NCBI RefSeq assembly: GCF_003003265.1 | Contig: NZ_PVTL01000005.1 | Span: 124,001 to 188,000 of the forward strand | Origin: Glaciihabitans tibetensis | Lineage (GTDB): Bacteria > Actinomycetota > Actinomycetes > Actinomycetales > Microbacteriaceae | Direction of reading: 5' to 3' | Length of the DNA stretch: 64,000 bases | Part shown: in pieces, positions 29,421 through 37,672 of the stretch | How positions within the stretch are numbered: position 1 is the first letter of the stretch | Layout: the number at the start of each line of letters is the position of its first letter | Translations under genes and position numbers: made by a program | Notes under the pieces: generated by a model | The model's input: only the letters and a program-made list of their open reading frames with translations | Told to the model about the DNA's origin: nothing | Database searches by the model: none

Positions 29421-29486
29421 TAGCGGGAGAAAGGCCAGAACGCGGAACCGGTCCAGTGCTATGGCCCCCTCGCTATCTAGATTGCG

Positions 29487-29514
29487 CACTGCAGGCGGCT
29501 CACTGCAGGCGGCT
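29487..29514. repeat. 14-bp tandem duplication
   Basis: CACTGCAGGCGGCT occurs at 29487-29500 and 29501-29514 without a gap. It is in the gene-free parS region and its role is unknown. Confidence 0.85.
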
Positions 29515-29973
29515 CAGCAATCGTCTGTGAGGCGACATCGGTTGTCCCGGTTGATCTAGGTCGACAGCGCCGGTCAGGAAGGAGCAAAATTGTGCGCTGT
29601 CTGCTACGGCAGCGTCCCACTGCCGCGTCTCCATGCCCACACTCGGGTTCAGGCGTGCTCGGGGAATGGTGCTGGCAATGTCAGATCGGTTCGCGGGAGT
29701 CGGTTGTAACCGTGTACGCGTGCTCGTGCGCGTGCGTACTCGCGGCCGCTCGTGGTCCGCGCGGTGCAGTTGCGGTGTGGGCTGTCTTGCTTGAGTTCGC
29801 GGTATGCAGGTCGCCGTCTGGCTGGCCGAACAGCGCTGGCGGTTCTGGCGAACGATCGGGTGTTCCCCTGGGTTGCCCGGAGCGCTTCGAACCGGCGTGG
29901 TTTAGACGAAATCGGGGCGGCATGGGCGGGTGAGCCGGGCTGCGGCGGCGTTCCGGGCTACAGTGGACTAATC

Positions 29974-31053
29974 ATGGCGGTGTTCAGACGTAAAAAGTTT
30001 CACGTGAAACATTCCGATGGCTCTGTCGACGAAGGCATCACTTCGGCCATCTCTCCCCCACCGCTACCGGACGAAAAAGCTCCGTCCGCCGTACCCGCAG
30101 TCGACAGGAATTCGGGATCAATGACAACCGAAGCAAGCGGCGCAGATGCGCCCGCGAAGCCTATGCGCAACACGCCCCCCTACCAGGACGCACCGCTGGC
30201 ACAGGAGATCGCAGACCTGTCGCGCCGCCGCAGGATGCTCGCTGCGGACGACCTTCCACGCCCCGAATCGACTCGGGTAATCACCGTAGCGAACCAGAAA
30301 GGCGGGGTGGGTAAAACGACCTCGACAGTCAATCTGGCGGCTGCACTCGCGCGTACCGGTGCTCGCGTGATCGTGATCGATCTCGACCCGCAGGGCAACG
30401 CTTCGACGGCGTTGGGTGTGGAGCACCGCGCAGACACCCTGAGTGTGTACGACGTGATCATCAATGACGTGCCCATCGAGGAAGTCATCCAGAAAAGCCC
30501 CGAGTTCTCGGCGTTGTTCTGTATTCCGGCCACTATCCACCTCGCCGGCGCAGAAATCGAGCTCGTCTCACGGGTTGCTCGCGAGCAGCGCTTGCGACGC
30601 GCGCTCGACCTCTTTCTCGAGGCCGCGGAGCCGCGCTTCGACTACGTCTTTATCGATTGCCCACCCTCGCTGGGGCTTCTGACAATCAACGCCTTCGTCG
30701 CGGCCCGCGAGGTTCTGATACCGATCCAGTGCGAGTACTACGCGCTGGAGGGACTCAGTCAGCTCCTGAAGAACATTGAACTCATCGAGAAGCACCTCAA
30801 TCCGTCGCTGGGCGTGTCAACGATTCTCCTGACGATGTACGACGTACGCACCAACCTGGCGAACCAGGTTGTTCAGGACGTGCGGGATCACTTCCCCAAG
30901 GAAGTACTCCAGACCCTGATCCCGCGTTCAGTCCGGATTTCTGAAGCGCCGAGCTACGGCCAGACCGTAGTCAGTTACGACCCCAATTCCCCCGGCTCAC
31001 TCTCCTATCGTGAAGCCGCAGCCGAAATCGCACGCCGAGGAGCACCTTTCTAA
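29974..31053 (+). CDS. parA: Chromosome partitioning ATPase ParA
   Basis: A Walker-type ATPase (359 residues from this start) that moves ParB-parS complexes to segregate origins. The deviant Walker A KGGVGKTTST, DLDPQGNAST, and FIDCPPSLGLLT are intact. The core begins near residue 107. The N-terminal region of about 100 residues is polar and variable. A second candidate start at 30121 would remove 49 residues and place the last parS site upstream of the gene. Neither start has a strong Shine-Dalgarno. It overlaps parB by one base (TAATG). Confidence 0.92.
   Translation: MAVFRRKKFHVKHSDGSVDEGITSAISPPPLPDEKAPSAVPAVDRNSGSMTTEASGADAPAKPMRNTPPYQDAPLAQEIADLSRRRRMLAADDLPRPESTRVITVANQKGGVGKTTSTVNLAAALARTGARVIVIDLDPQGNASTALGVEHRADTLSVYDVIINDVPIEEVIQKSPEFSALFCIPATIHLAGAEIELVSRVAREQRLRRALDLFLEAAEPRFDYVFIDCPPSLGLLTINAFVAAREVLIPIQCEYYALEGLSQLLKNIELIEKHLNPSLGVSTILLTMYDVRTNLANQVVQDVRDHFPKEVLQTLIPRSVRISEAPSYGQTVVSYDPNSPGSLSYREAAAEIARRGAPF
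29996..30011. promoter_or_regulatory. parS site inside the parA 5' coding region
   Basis: AGTTTCACGTGAAACA contains the 14-bp core at 29997-30010 and lies 22 bp after the assigned parA ATG. If that start is correct, the site encodes FHVKH. ParB bound here could sit on the parA promoter or start region. Confidence 0.9.
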
Positions 31054-32009
31054 TGGCAACACCCCGCCGCACTGGACTGGGCCGAGGAATCGGCGCCCTG
31101 ATTCCCACCGTTGACGACGCTAGCGCCGCTCGTCCCGTCGATGTGTTCTTCCCAGAGGGTCGGCTTCCAGCCGAAGACCTGCTCACGGTTCCCGGTGCGC
31201 GGCTCGCTAACCTCTCCCCCAACGACATCGTTCCCAACGCGCACCAGCCGAGGCACGAGTTTCGTGAGGAGGAGCTGGCCGAACTCGTTCACTCCATCCG
31301 CGAGATCGGCGTTCTGCAGCCGATCGTCGTCCGCCCACTCGCAAACCCGGTCGAGGGCGGCCCCCAATACGAACTGATCATGGGCGAGCGTCGTCTGCGC
31401 GCGACCAAGCAGCTGGGGCTCGACAGCATCCCGGCGGTCATTAAGAACACCGCGGACGAGGACATGCTGCGGGACGCCCTGTTGGAGAACCTCCATCGCG
31501 CGAACCTCAACGCTCTCGAAGAAGCGTCGGCATACCAGCAGCTGCTCAGTGATTTTGGGATCACGCAGGACGAGCTCGGTGAGCGCATCGGACGTTCACG
31601 CCCGCAGATCACCAATACCCTCCGGCTGCTGAAATTGCCCGCAAGTGTGCAGAAGCGGGTCGCCTCAGGCGTGCTCAGCGCCGGACATGCCCGCGCGATC
31701 CTGGCCGCCGGAGAAATCGACGCCATGGAGCGCCTCTCGGACAAGATAGTAAATGAGGATCTGTCAGTACGAGCGGCCGAGGCGGCTGCGGGCGAGACAT
31801 CCACCCGCAAGCGCAGCCGTCCATTGGCCGGCCACAAGCAGGATCAGCTCGCGGAGATCGCCGAGCGGCTCGGCGACCACCTCGACACGCGGGTTCGCGT
31901 CAACCTGGGTGCCAGTAAGGGAACGATCACTGTAGATTTCGCCAGCATGGGCGATTTGAACCGCATCCTTGGCGAGATGGGTGTTCCGGCGCCCGTAGCG
32001 GCCCTGTGA
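31053..32009 (+). CDS. parB: Chromosome partitioning protein ParB
   Basis: A 318-residue CTPase clamp that loads at parS and spreads on DNA. The N-terminal ParB/Srx domain has NAHQPRHEF (box I) and GERRLRA (box II, CTP-binding). It is followed by a helix-turn-helix (ITQDELGERIGRSRPQITNTLRLLKLP) and the C-terminal dimerisation region. The start MATPRRTGLGRGIGALIP contains the ParA-activating basic peptide typical of ParB. Five parS-like sites lie just upstream of or in parA. Confidence 0.96.
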   Translation: MATPRRTGLGRGIGALIPTVDDASAARPVDVFFPEGRLPAEDLLTVPGARLANLSPNDIVPNAHQPRHEFREEELAELVHSIREIGVLQPIVVRPLANPVEGGPQYELIMGERRLRATKQLGLDSIPAVIKNTADEDMLRDALLENLHRANLNALEEASAYQQLLSDFGITQDELGERIGRSRPQITNTLRLLKLPASVQKRVASGVLSAGHARAILAAGEIDAMERLSDKIVNEDLSVRAAEAAAGETSTRKRSRPLAGHKQDQLAEIAERLGDHLDTRVRVNLGASKGTITVDFASMGDLNRILGEMGVPAPVAAL

Positions 32010-32109
32010 CCCACCTGCGCCTGATCAAGTCCGCTTAGGTAGCCGGCACCCCACAGCTGCAAGCCGACCGTCGTCCGTCGGCCGCGGGGTTAACCTCAGT
32101 GAACAGACG

Positions 32110-32138
32110 ACAGCCCCACACGAATCGTGTGGGGCTGT
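32110..32138. terminator. Bidirectional terminator between parB and ddl-like gene
   Basis: A perfect 13-bp stem (32110-32122 with 32126-32138) closes on the loop AAT. It sits in the middle of the convergent parB/ddl gap and can serve both strands. Confidence 0.85.
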
Positions 32139-32157
32139 GCGTCCTTCAGGAGGGGTC

Positions 32158-33114
32158 TCAGGCCTCTTTGATGGCGGCTTGGGCCAGCGCTGAGTAAATC
32201 CAGCCCAGGTCGTGTCCTGCCGCCTCCAGGGCCTGCGGGAGCAATGAGGTCTCTGTGAGCCCCGGTAGCACGTTCGCCTCAAGAAACCAGGGAGTGCCCG
32301 CGCGGTCGACGATGAGGTCGACGCGGGAGAGATGACGCAGACCGAGCGCCGTGTGTGCGCTGATTGCCGCCGCCGCCGCACGATCGGTGACATCCTGCGC
32401 AAGTCGGGCCGGGGTGTAGAACCGGGTCTCTCCCGCGTTGTAGCGGGCCTCGAAACTGTAGACGCCAGAGAGAGGCTCGATTTCGACGGCGGGCAGGGCT
32501 GTCGGGCCCGCGCCGGTGTCGATGATGCCGATGGCGATCTCGGTGCCGACGATTTTCTGCTCGATAAGGGCAACGTCGCAATAGGTGTAGGCGTCGACCA
32601 TTGCCCGGGGAAGGTCGGCGATGTCCTCGACGAGCGTCACTCCCTGGGCAGAACCACCCTGAGCGGGCTTCACCACCACGGGAATCGGTAGTTCGTCGGC
32701 GATGCTCTCGAGAACGCTGGATGCTCCCAGTTCGCGGAACGCATCCCGGGTCAACGTGATCGACTTCGGGGTTGGCACACCTGCCCGCGCTGCGATCACC
32801 TTCGCCGTCGGCTTGTCCCACGCAAGCCGGGCGGCGTCGGACCGGGATCCAACGAACGGGATGCCGATGAACTCGAGCAACCCCCGGAGCGCGCCATCTT
32901 CGCCGCTCGCCCCGTGGAGGGCGGGCCAGATGACGTCGGGCCGGCTGTCACGCAGGTACTGCAAGAGGTTGGCATCGGGGTCGCGCAGCTCCACACTGAC
33001 GCCGTGCTCGGCGAGGCTGTCTGCTACCCGGCGCCCTGAGCGCAGGGAGATGTCGCGCTCGTGAGAAATACCGCCGGCCAGTACAACGACACGGGTGTTT
33101 CGGGGGAGAGTCAT
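32158..33114 (-). CDS. D-alanine-D-alanine ligase family ATP-grasp protein
   Basis: A 318-residue ATP-grasp enzyme resembling bacterial Ddl, which makes the D-Ala-D-Ala dipeptide of peptidoglycan. Visible motifs are AGGISHERDISLRSG, PALHGASGEDGALRG, the ATP-grasp VVVKPAQGGSAQGVTLV and the metal-binding FLEANVLPGLTETSLLPQ. It is somewhat shorter than classical Ddl (about 350-370), and this locus usually lacks ddl. It may therefore be a second ligase with different specificity. It is 6 bp downstream of the aminotransferase gene, so the two are probably co-transcribed. Confidence 0.85.
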   Translation of the reverse strand: MTLPRNTRVVVLAGGISHERDISLRSGRRVADSLAEHGVSVELRDPDANLLQYLRDSRPDVIWPALHGASGEDGALRGLLEFIGIPFVGSRSDAARLAWDKPTAKVIAARAGVPTPKSITLTRDAFRELGASSVLESIADELPIPVVVKPAQGGSAQGVTLVEDIADLPRAMVDAYTYCDVALIEQKIVGTEIAIGIIDTGAGPTALPAVEIEPLSGVYSFEARYNAGETRFYTPARLAQDVTDRAAAAAISAHTALGLRHLSRVDLIVDRAGTPWFLEANVLPGLTETSLLPQALEAAGHDLGWIYSALAQAAIKEA

Positions 33115-33120
33115 GGTGTC

Positions 33121-34425
33121 CTAACCCAGGTTCGCGGGAGGGTTGATGGCGTTCTTTTGGCGGCGATCCACCCGAAGTGGCGCCGTTTGGGAGAAAGTGG
33201 TGAGGAGTTCCAGCTCGCCGTTGATCACGGTGGACAGCCGCCGGATGCCTTCACGAATGAAGTCAGGCTGGGGGTAGCAGAACGCAAGCCGCATCTTGTT
33301 TCTACCGCTTCCATCAGCATAAAAAGCGGTTCCCGGCGTGTAGGCGACAAGCTCTCTGACGGCCCGCGGCAACATCGACTTGCTGTCGAGGTTTTCCGGC
33401 AGCGTCAGCCAGACGTAAAAGCCACCCGCTGGTTTGGTCCAGCTCAGATCCGGGAGGTAGTCCTCCAGGGCGTGCAGCATCGCGTCGCGTCGCTCGCGAT
33501 AGACATCACGGAAGGTGCCGATCTGGCCGCGCCAGTCGGCCTGGCTCAGGTAGTCCGAGATGATCATCTGGGTGAACGAGCTGGGGCTGAGAACCGCCGC
33601 CTCGTTGGCTAGGATCAGTTTCTCCCGAATGGCGTGCGGGGCGAGGGCCCAGCCCACCCGGAAGCCGGGCGCAAGCGTCTTTGAGAAGGTGCCGAGATAC
33701 ACCACGCCATCCTCTTCGACGGATCTCATCGCCTGAGGCGGTGGTCCATCGAAATAGAGCAAACCATACGGGTTGTCCTCCAGCACGAGGATGTCGTTGC
33801 TGCGGGCGATTTCAAGAATCTCCAGGCGCCTCTCCCAGCTGAGCGTGACGCCGGCCGGGTTGCTGAACGTGGGGATCGTGTACAGAAACTTGATTCGCTT
33901 GCCGTCGGCCTTCAACGCCGCGATGCGCTGCCGGAGAGCCTCGGGTACGAGCCCGAGGTCATCCATCTCCACGTGCTCAACCTGCGCCTGGAAGGACCGG
34001 AAGACGACCATCGCGGTCACGTAACTGGGGCCTTCGGCGAGCACGACATCGCCGGGGTTGATGAACAGCTTGGTCACAAGCTCGAGGGCATGCTGAGAGC
34101 CCGTGGTGACGACCACATCGTCCACATTGGCCCGGATACCCTCCATCGCCATCACGTCGAGGATGTGCTCGCGCAGCGCGGGGACACCTTGGCCGGAGCC
34201 GTACTGCAGCGCGGCGGGGCCGGAATCACGCATTACGCGCTCCATCGATCCCGTGATCAGGTCGGACGGAATAGCGGAGACGTAGGGCATGCCACCGGCC
34301 AGGGAGACCACCTCAGGACGGGAAGCAACGGCAAACAGGGCTCGTACCTCGGAGGCGCTGAGCCCGGCCGTCCGGTCCGCATAGTGGCCGTACCACCTGT
34401 CGAGGTTGTTGCCCTGGCTGGTCAT
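33121..34425 (-). CDS. PLP-dependent aminotransferase (fold type I, 2-aminoadipate/MocR-type domain)
   Basis: A 434-residue free-standing aminotransferase. Signatures are LQYGSGQGVPALREHIL, VVTTGSQHALELV, the PLP-phosphate region, YTIPTFSNPAGVTL and the Schiff-base Lys in GTFSKTLAPGFRVGW. No helix-turn-helix is attached. The substrate is uncertain: 2-aminoadipate, an aromatic amino acid or alanine-type substrates are possible. Pairing with a D-Ala-D-Ala ligase-like enzyme is seen in actinobacteria next to parB and suggests an amino acid supply role, which is an inference. Confidence 0.88.
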   Translation of the reverse strand: MTSQGNNLDRWYGHYADRTAGLSASEVRALFAVASRPEVVSLAGGMPYVSAIPSDLITGSMERVMRDSGPAALQYGSGQGVPALREHILDVMAMEGIRANVDDVVVTTGSQHALELVTKLFINPGDVVLAEGPSYVTAMVVFRSFQAQVEHVEMDDLGLVPEALRQRIAALKADGKRIKFLYTIPTFSNPAGVTLSWERRLEILEIARSNDILVLEDNPYGLLYFDGPPPQAMRSVEEDGVVYLGTFSKTLAPGFRVGWALAPHAIREKLILANEAAVLSPSSFTQMIISDYLSQADWRGQIGTFRDVYRERRDAMLHALEDYLPDLSWTKPAGGFYVWLTLPENLDSKSMLPRAVRELVAYTPGTAFYADGSGRNKMRLAFCYPQPDFIREGIRRLSTVINGELELLTTFSQTAPLRVDRRQKNAINPPANLG

Positions 34426-34495
34426 AATTGTCCATTCCGTTATCGTGCGATCAAGAATATGGGGTCGTATGGGGTCGGGATGCCGCGTTAACAGC

Positions 34496-34531
34496 GAATG
34501 GCCGCCCAGAACAGAGTCTGGGCGGCCATTC
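34496..34531 (-). terminator. Terminator hairpin after trxA
   Basis: A perfect 15-bp stem (34496-34510 with 34517-34531) closes on the 6-nt loop ACAGAG. It lies 11 bp downstream of the trxA stop on the minus strand and separates trxA from the aminotransferase gene. Confidence 0.85.
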
Positions 34532-34542
34532 TCAAGCGAGAT

Positions 34543-34869
34543 TTACGCGAGGAACTCCGCCAGGTCGGCCTCGAGGGCCGGCTTGGGCTTGGCGCCGATT
34601 ACGGTCTTGACGACCTCGCCGCCACGGAACACCTTCATCGCCGGGATGGACGTGATCTGGTACTTCATGGCCATCTGGGGGTTGTCGTCCACGTTCAACT
34701 TGACGATGCGGATCTTGTCGGAGTGCTCAGACGCGATCTGGTCGAGGATCGGGGAGACGGCGCGGCACGGGCCACACCATTCGGCCCAGAAATCGACCAT
34801 GATCGTGTCGCTCGAGTTGAGCACGTCTTCGGCGAATGATGCGTCGGTGACGTCCTTGGCGTTGGACAT
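34543..34869 (-). CDS. trxA: Thioredoxin
   Basis: A 108-residue cytoplasmic thiol-disulphide reductant with the active site WCGPCR (C32, C35), the cis-Pro motif SIPAMKVF, and a normal-length thioredoxin fold. It is reduced by the product of trxB, 84 bp upstream in the same direction, and is followed by a strong hairpin. Confidence 0.97.
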   Translation of the reverse strand: MSNAKDVTDASFAEDVLNSSDTIMVDFWAEWCGPCRAVSPILDQIASEHSDKIRIVKLNVDDNPQMAMKYQITSIPAMKVFRGGEVVKTVIGAKPKPALEADLAEFLA

Positions 34870-34953
34870 GTAGAACTTCCTTCTGTAGAGGCGATGTAAG
34901 GCGTGAGGTGATGTGGGGCGGCCCGCTGGTCAGTGACCGGGGTGATGGCGGAG

Positions 34954-35943
34954 TTAGACAGGAACGACGATGGTGTCTGCTTCGACCTGCTCCGCTGCTG
35001 CGACGACGCTGGCGGGAAGCCCGGCCAGGTAGTGCTCGGCGTCGAGAGCGGCCACGGTGCCCGAGCCCGCGGCGGTGACGGCCTGCCGGTACGTCGGGTC
35101 GATGACGTCACCGGCCGCAAACACACCGGGAAGGTTCGTGCGCGAGCTGCGCCCGTCGACCGCGATAGTGCCGAACGTGGTCAGGTCGAGCTGGCCGTGC
35201 ACGAGGTGGGTGCGCGGATCTGCCCCGATCGCGATGAACAGCCCGCCGAGGTCGAGCGTGGTCTCCGTGCCGTCCACCGTGTCGACAAGGCCAACGCCGG
35301 TCACGCTGGTGTCACCGTAGATGTGCTCGACAGCCTTATTGAACAGGATCTCGATCTTCGGGTCGGCCATAGCGCGATCCTGCATCACCTTGGACGCGCG
35401 CAGAGCGTCCTTGCGGTGGATGATGTAGACCTTGTCGGCGAACCGGGTCAGGAAGGTTGCTTCCTCCATGGCGGAGTCTCCACCGCCCACTACGGCGATG
35501 GTCTTCTTGCGGAAGAAGAAGCCGTCGCAGGTCGCGCACCAGGACACTCCCATGCCACTCAGGCGATCCTCGTCGGACAGGCCGAGCTTGCGATACGCGG
35601 AGCCGGTGGCGAAGATCACAGTGAGCGCCTCGTGAACGTCCCCGTTGCCGAGGGTCACGGTTTTGACGTCGCCGGTTAGGTCGAGAGACACGACGTCGTC
35701 AAGGACGACCTCGGTGCCGAACTTCTCCGCCTGCTCCTGCATCTTCATCATGAGGTCGGGCCCCTGGATGCCGTCGGCAAAGCCGGGGTAGTTCTCCACC
35801 TCGGTGGTTTTCATCAGCTCGCCGCCAGCCTCAACCGAACTCGCAATGAGCAGGGGTGCAAGATTGGCGCGGGCCGCATAAATCGCTGCGGTGTAGCCGG
35901 CGGGGCCGGATCCAATAATGATTACTTGACGCACGTGCAACAT
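34954..35943 (-). CDS. trxB: Thioredoxin-disulphide reductase
   Basis: A 329-residue FAD/NADPH flavoprotein that reduces thioredoxin. It has the N-terminal FAD-binding IIIGSGPAGYTAAIYAARA, the redox pair CATC (C136, C139), the NADPH-binding VVGGGDSAMEEA and the C-terminal GVFAAGDVID. It lies between murJ and trxA, the conserved actinobacterial order (murJ-trxB-trxA). Confidence 0.97.
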   Translation of the reverse strand: MLHVRQVIIIGSGPAGYTAAIYAARANLAPLLIASSVEAGGELMKTTEVENYPGFADGIQGPDLMMKMQEQAEKFGTEVVLDDVVSLDLTGDVKTVTLGNGDVHEALTVIFATGSAYRKLGLSDEDRLSGMGVSWCATCDGFFFRKKTIAVVGGGDSAMEEATFLTRFADKVYIIHRKDALRASKVMQDRAMADPKIEILFNKAVEHIYGDTSVTGVGLVDTVDGTETTLDLGGLFIAIGADPRTHLVHGQLDLTTFGTIAVDGRSSRTNLPGVFAAGDVIDPTYRQAVTAAGSGTVAALDAEHYLAGLPASVVAAAEQVEADTIVVPV

Positions 35944-36019
35944 CTCCCTAAGAGTCTTCGCTGAGCGGTATAACCCATCCTAGGGTCGGCGTATTCCAGC
36001 GCTGGTGGTGAATAGTGGG

Positions 36020-37672
36020 TTAACTGCGACCACGCAGGCGGGCGGTCACGGGCACGATCAGCGCGCGAAGCTCCGGGTTGCGCAGCACCGTGAGCACGGC
36101 GACATAGAGGACGAGCATGACTCCCCCGGCGACGATCATCGTGAGCATCGCGGGAAATATTCCAGACATGGCATATCCCCCGGTGAAGCCCCCGAAACTC
36201 GCCGTGATGCCAATCCCGACCGCGGCTGCAGGCAGCGTTGCGAGCACGTAAGTGAGGTACCGCTTGAGGATGTGGCGTGCGTCCAGACCCCCCAGGCGTC
36301 GCCTCAGGACGACGGCAGTGATCAGGACTTGAATTGTTCCGGCAATGGTGGTTACCCAAGCAAGTCCCACCGCGACGGCATCCTCCGGGAAGGACGAGAC
36401 GACCAGCGCGCCCACAACAAATATCGCGGACTGCACGACCTGGATGAGGAAGGGTGTGCGCGTGTCCTCCAACGCGTAAAAACTGCGCTGCAGCACAAAC
36501 AGCACCGTGAAAGAAATGAGACCGGCGAGGAAGCCGATGAGCACGTTGCCCATCGCGAATGCCTCGCCCACGCTCTTGGAGAAGATGGTCGAGAACGGGT
36601 ACGCCAGCACGATCAGGCCGACCGCCGCGAACACCATGATCATGCCGATGGTGCGCAGGGAAGCGGAAATGTCTTTGCGCACCGCGGTGAAGTTGCGGTC
36701 ACGGGCGTGGGTACTCATTCGCGTGAAGTACGCGGTCGCGACGGAGACTGTGACGATGGAGTGGGGAAGCATAAAGATGAGCCAGGCGTACCGCAGTGCG
36801 GCGACAGACGCGTCGTCAGTCCCGGCTCCGGTGGCAACCCTGGATTGCACGATTCCCGCGAGCTGTGACACCACGATCATGCCGAAGGTCCAGCCGGCCG
36901 CTTTTCCGACCCGCCCAAGTCCGACGCCGCGCCACCGGAATTCCGGTCGGTAGCTCAGGCCCGCCCGGCGCCAGAACAGAAAGAGCACGAAGGCCTGCGC
37001 GGCGACGCCGAGGGTTGCCGACCCGGCGAGCAGCACGATCATCGACGGGGTCCAGTCCGAGACCGCGGAGAGGTCGCCCGAGTCAAAGGCGACGTTGAAC
37101 GCCAGCAGCCCACCGATGGCGACCACATTGTTGAGCACCGGCGCCCACGTGAACGGGCCGAACACCTTGCGGGCGTTGAGAACCTCACCCAGCAGGCTGT
37201 ACAGGGCGTAGAACAAGATCTGCGGCAGGCACCAATACGCGAATGCGGTGGCGAGGCCGAGCTCGTCGCCTGTCATTCCCCGTCCACCGTCGTCAGCCGC
37301 GCTGGCGTAGAGGCGCACGAGCAGGGGCGCGCACACCGTAGCGATCACCGCGGCGGCCAGGAACACCACGCTGCCGAGCGTGACAATACGATTGATGAAC
37401 TTCTGGCCGCCGTCGTCGTGCAGGTTCGCCCGAACGATCTGTGGCACCAGGACCGCGCTGAGAATTCCACCGGCGACGAGGGCGTAGATGTTGTTGGGCA
37501 GCTGGTTGGCGAGCGCGAACGTGGTGGCGCCGACGCCCTGGCTGCCGAGCGTCTGAGCGAGCAGTGCCGCGCTGGCAAACCCGAGCAGGCGCGAGACCAT
37601 GGTTCCGCTGGCGAGGAACGCGCTCGCCCGGCCGATACCGGAGGGCTCGGCCGCGGCCGGGGCGACGCTCAC
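36020..37672 (-). CDS. murJ: Lipid II flippase MurJ
   Basis: A 550-residue MOP-superfamily transporter with about 14 membrane helices that flips lipid II across the membrane. The N-terminal ASGTMVSRLLGF and ANQLPNNIYALVAGGILSAVLVPQIVRA are family signatures. The large C-terminal pseudokinase domain found in mycobacterial MviN is absent. It overlaps the DUF6049 gene by 4 bp. Confidence 0.95.
   Translation of the reverse strand: MSVAPAAAEPSGIGRASAFLASGTMVSRLLGFASAALLAQTLGSQGVGATTFALANQLPNNIYALVAGGILSAVLVPQIVRANLHDDGGQKFINRIVTLGSVVFLAAAVIATVCAPLLVRLYASAADDGGRGMTGDELGLATAFAYWCLPQILFYALYSLLGEVLNARKVFGPFTWAPVLNNVVAIGGLLAFNVAFDSGDLSAVSDWTPSMIVLLAGSATLGVAAQAFVLFLFWRRAGLSYRPEFRWRGVGLGRVGKAAGWTFGMIVVSQLAGIVQSRVATGAGTDDASVAALRYAWLIFMLPHSIVTVSVATAYFTRMSTHARDRNFTAVRKDISASLRTIGMIMVFAAVGLIVLAYPFSTIFSKSVGEAFAMGNVLIGFLAGLISFTVLFVLQRSFYALEDTRTPFLIQVVQSAIFVVGALVVSSFPEDAVAVGLAWVTTIAGTIQVLITAVVLRRRLGGLDARHILKRYLTYVLATLPAAAVGIGITASFGGFTGGYAMSGIFPAMLTMIVAGGVMLVLYVAVLTVLRNPELRALIVPVTARLRGRS

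Larger units (their letters stand above)
27418..29973. other. Gene-free parS-bearing region between rsmG and parA
   Basis: About 2.55 kb in which no open frame on either strand looks like a protein gene: there are no recognisable domains, no consistent Shine-Dalgarno and no coding-type base periodicity by eye. It holds four of the five parS sites, a C-rich G-quadruplex motif, GGCGGT-rich simple repeats (about 27955-28000), a hairpin with CCCC/GGGG and GATCC arms (28290-28313) and a 14-bp tandem duplication (29487-29514). It resembles an extended centromere-like region. A decayed gene or an unrecognised RNA cannot be excluded. Confidence 0.7.

Noticed and set aside
29592..29933. 113-codon frame after an AAGGAGC-like sequence just before parA
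   Set aside because: Despite a plausible Shine-Dalgarno (AGGAAGGAGC), the protein is Cys/Gly/Arg-rich with no motif, and the frame looks like GC-rich noise.
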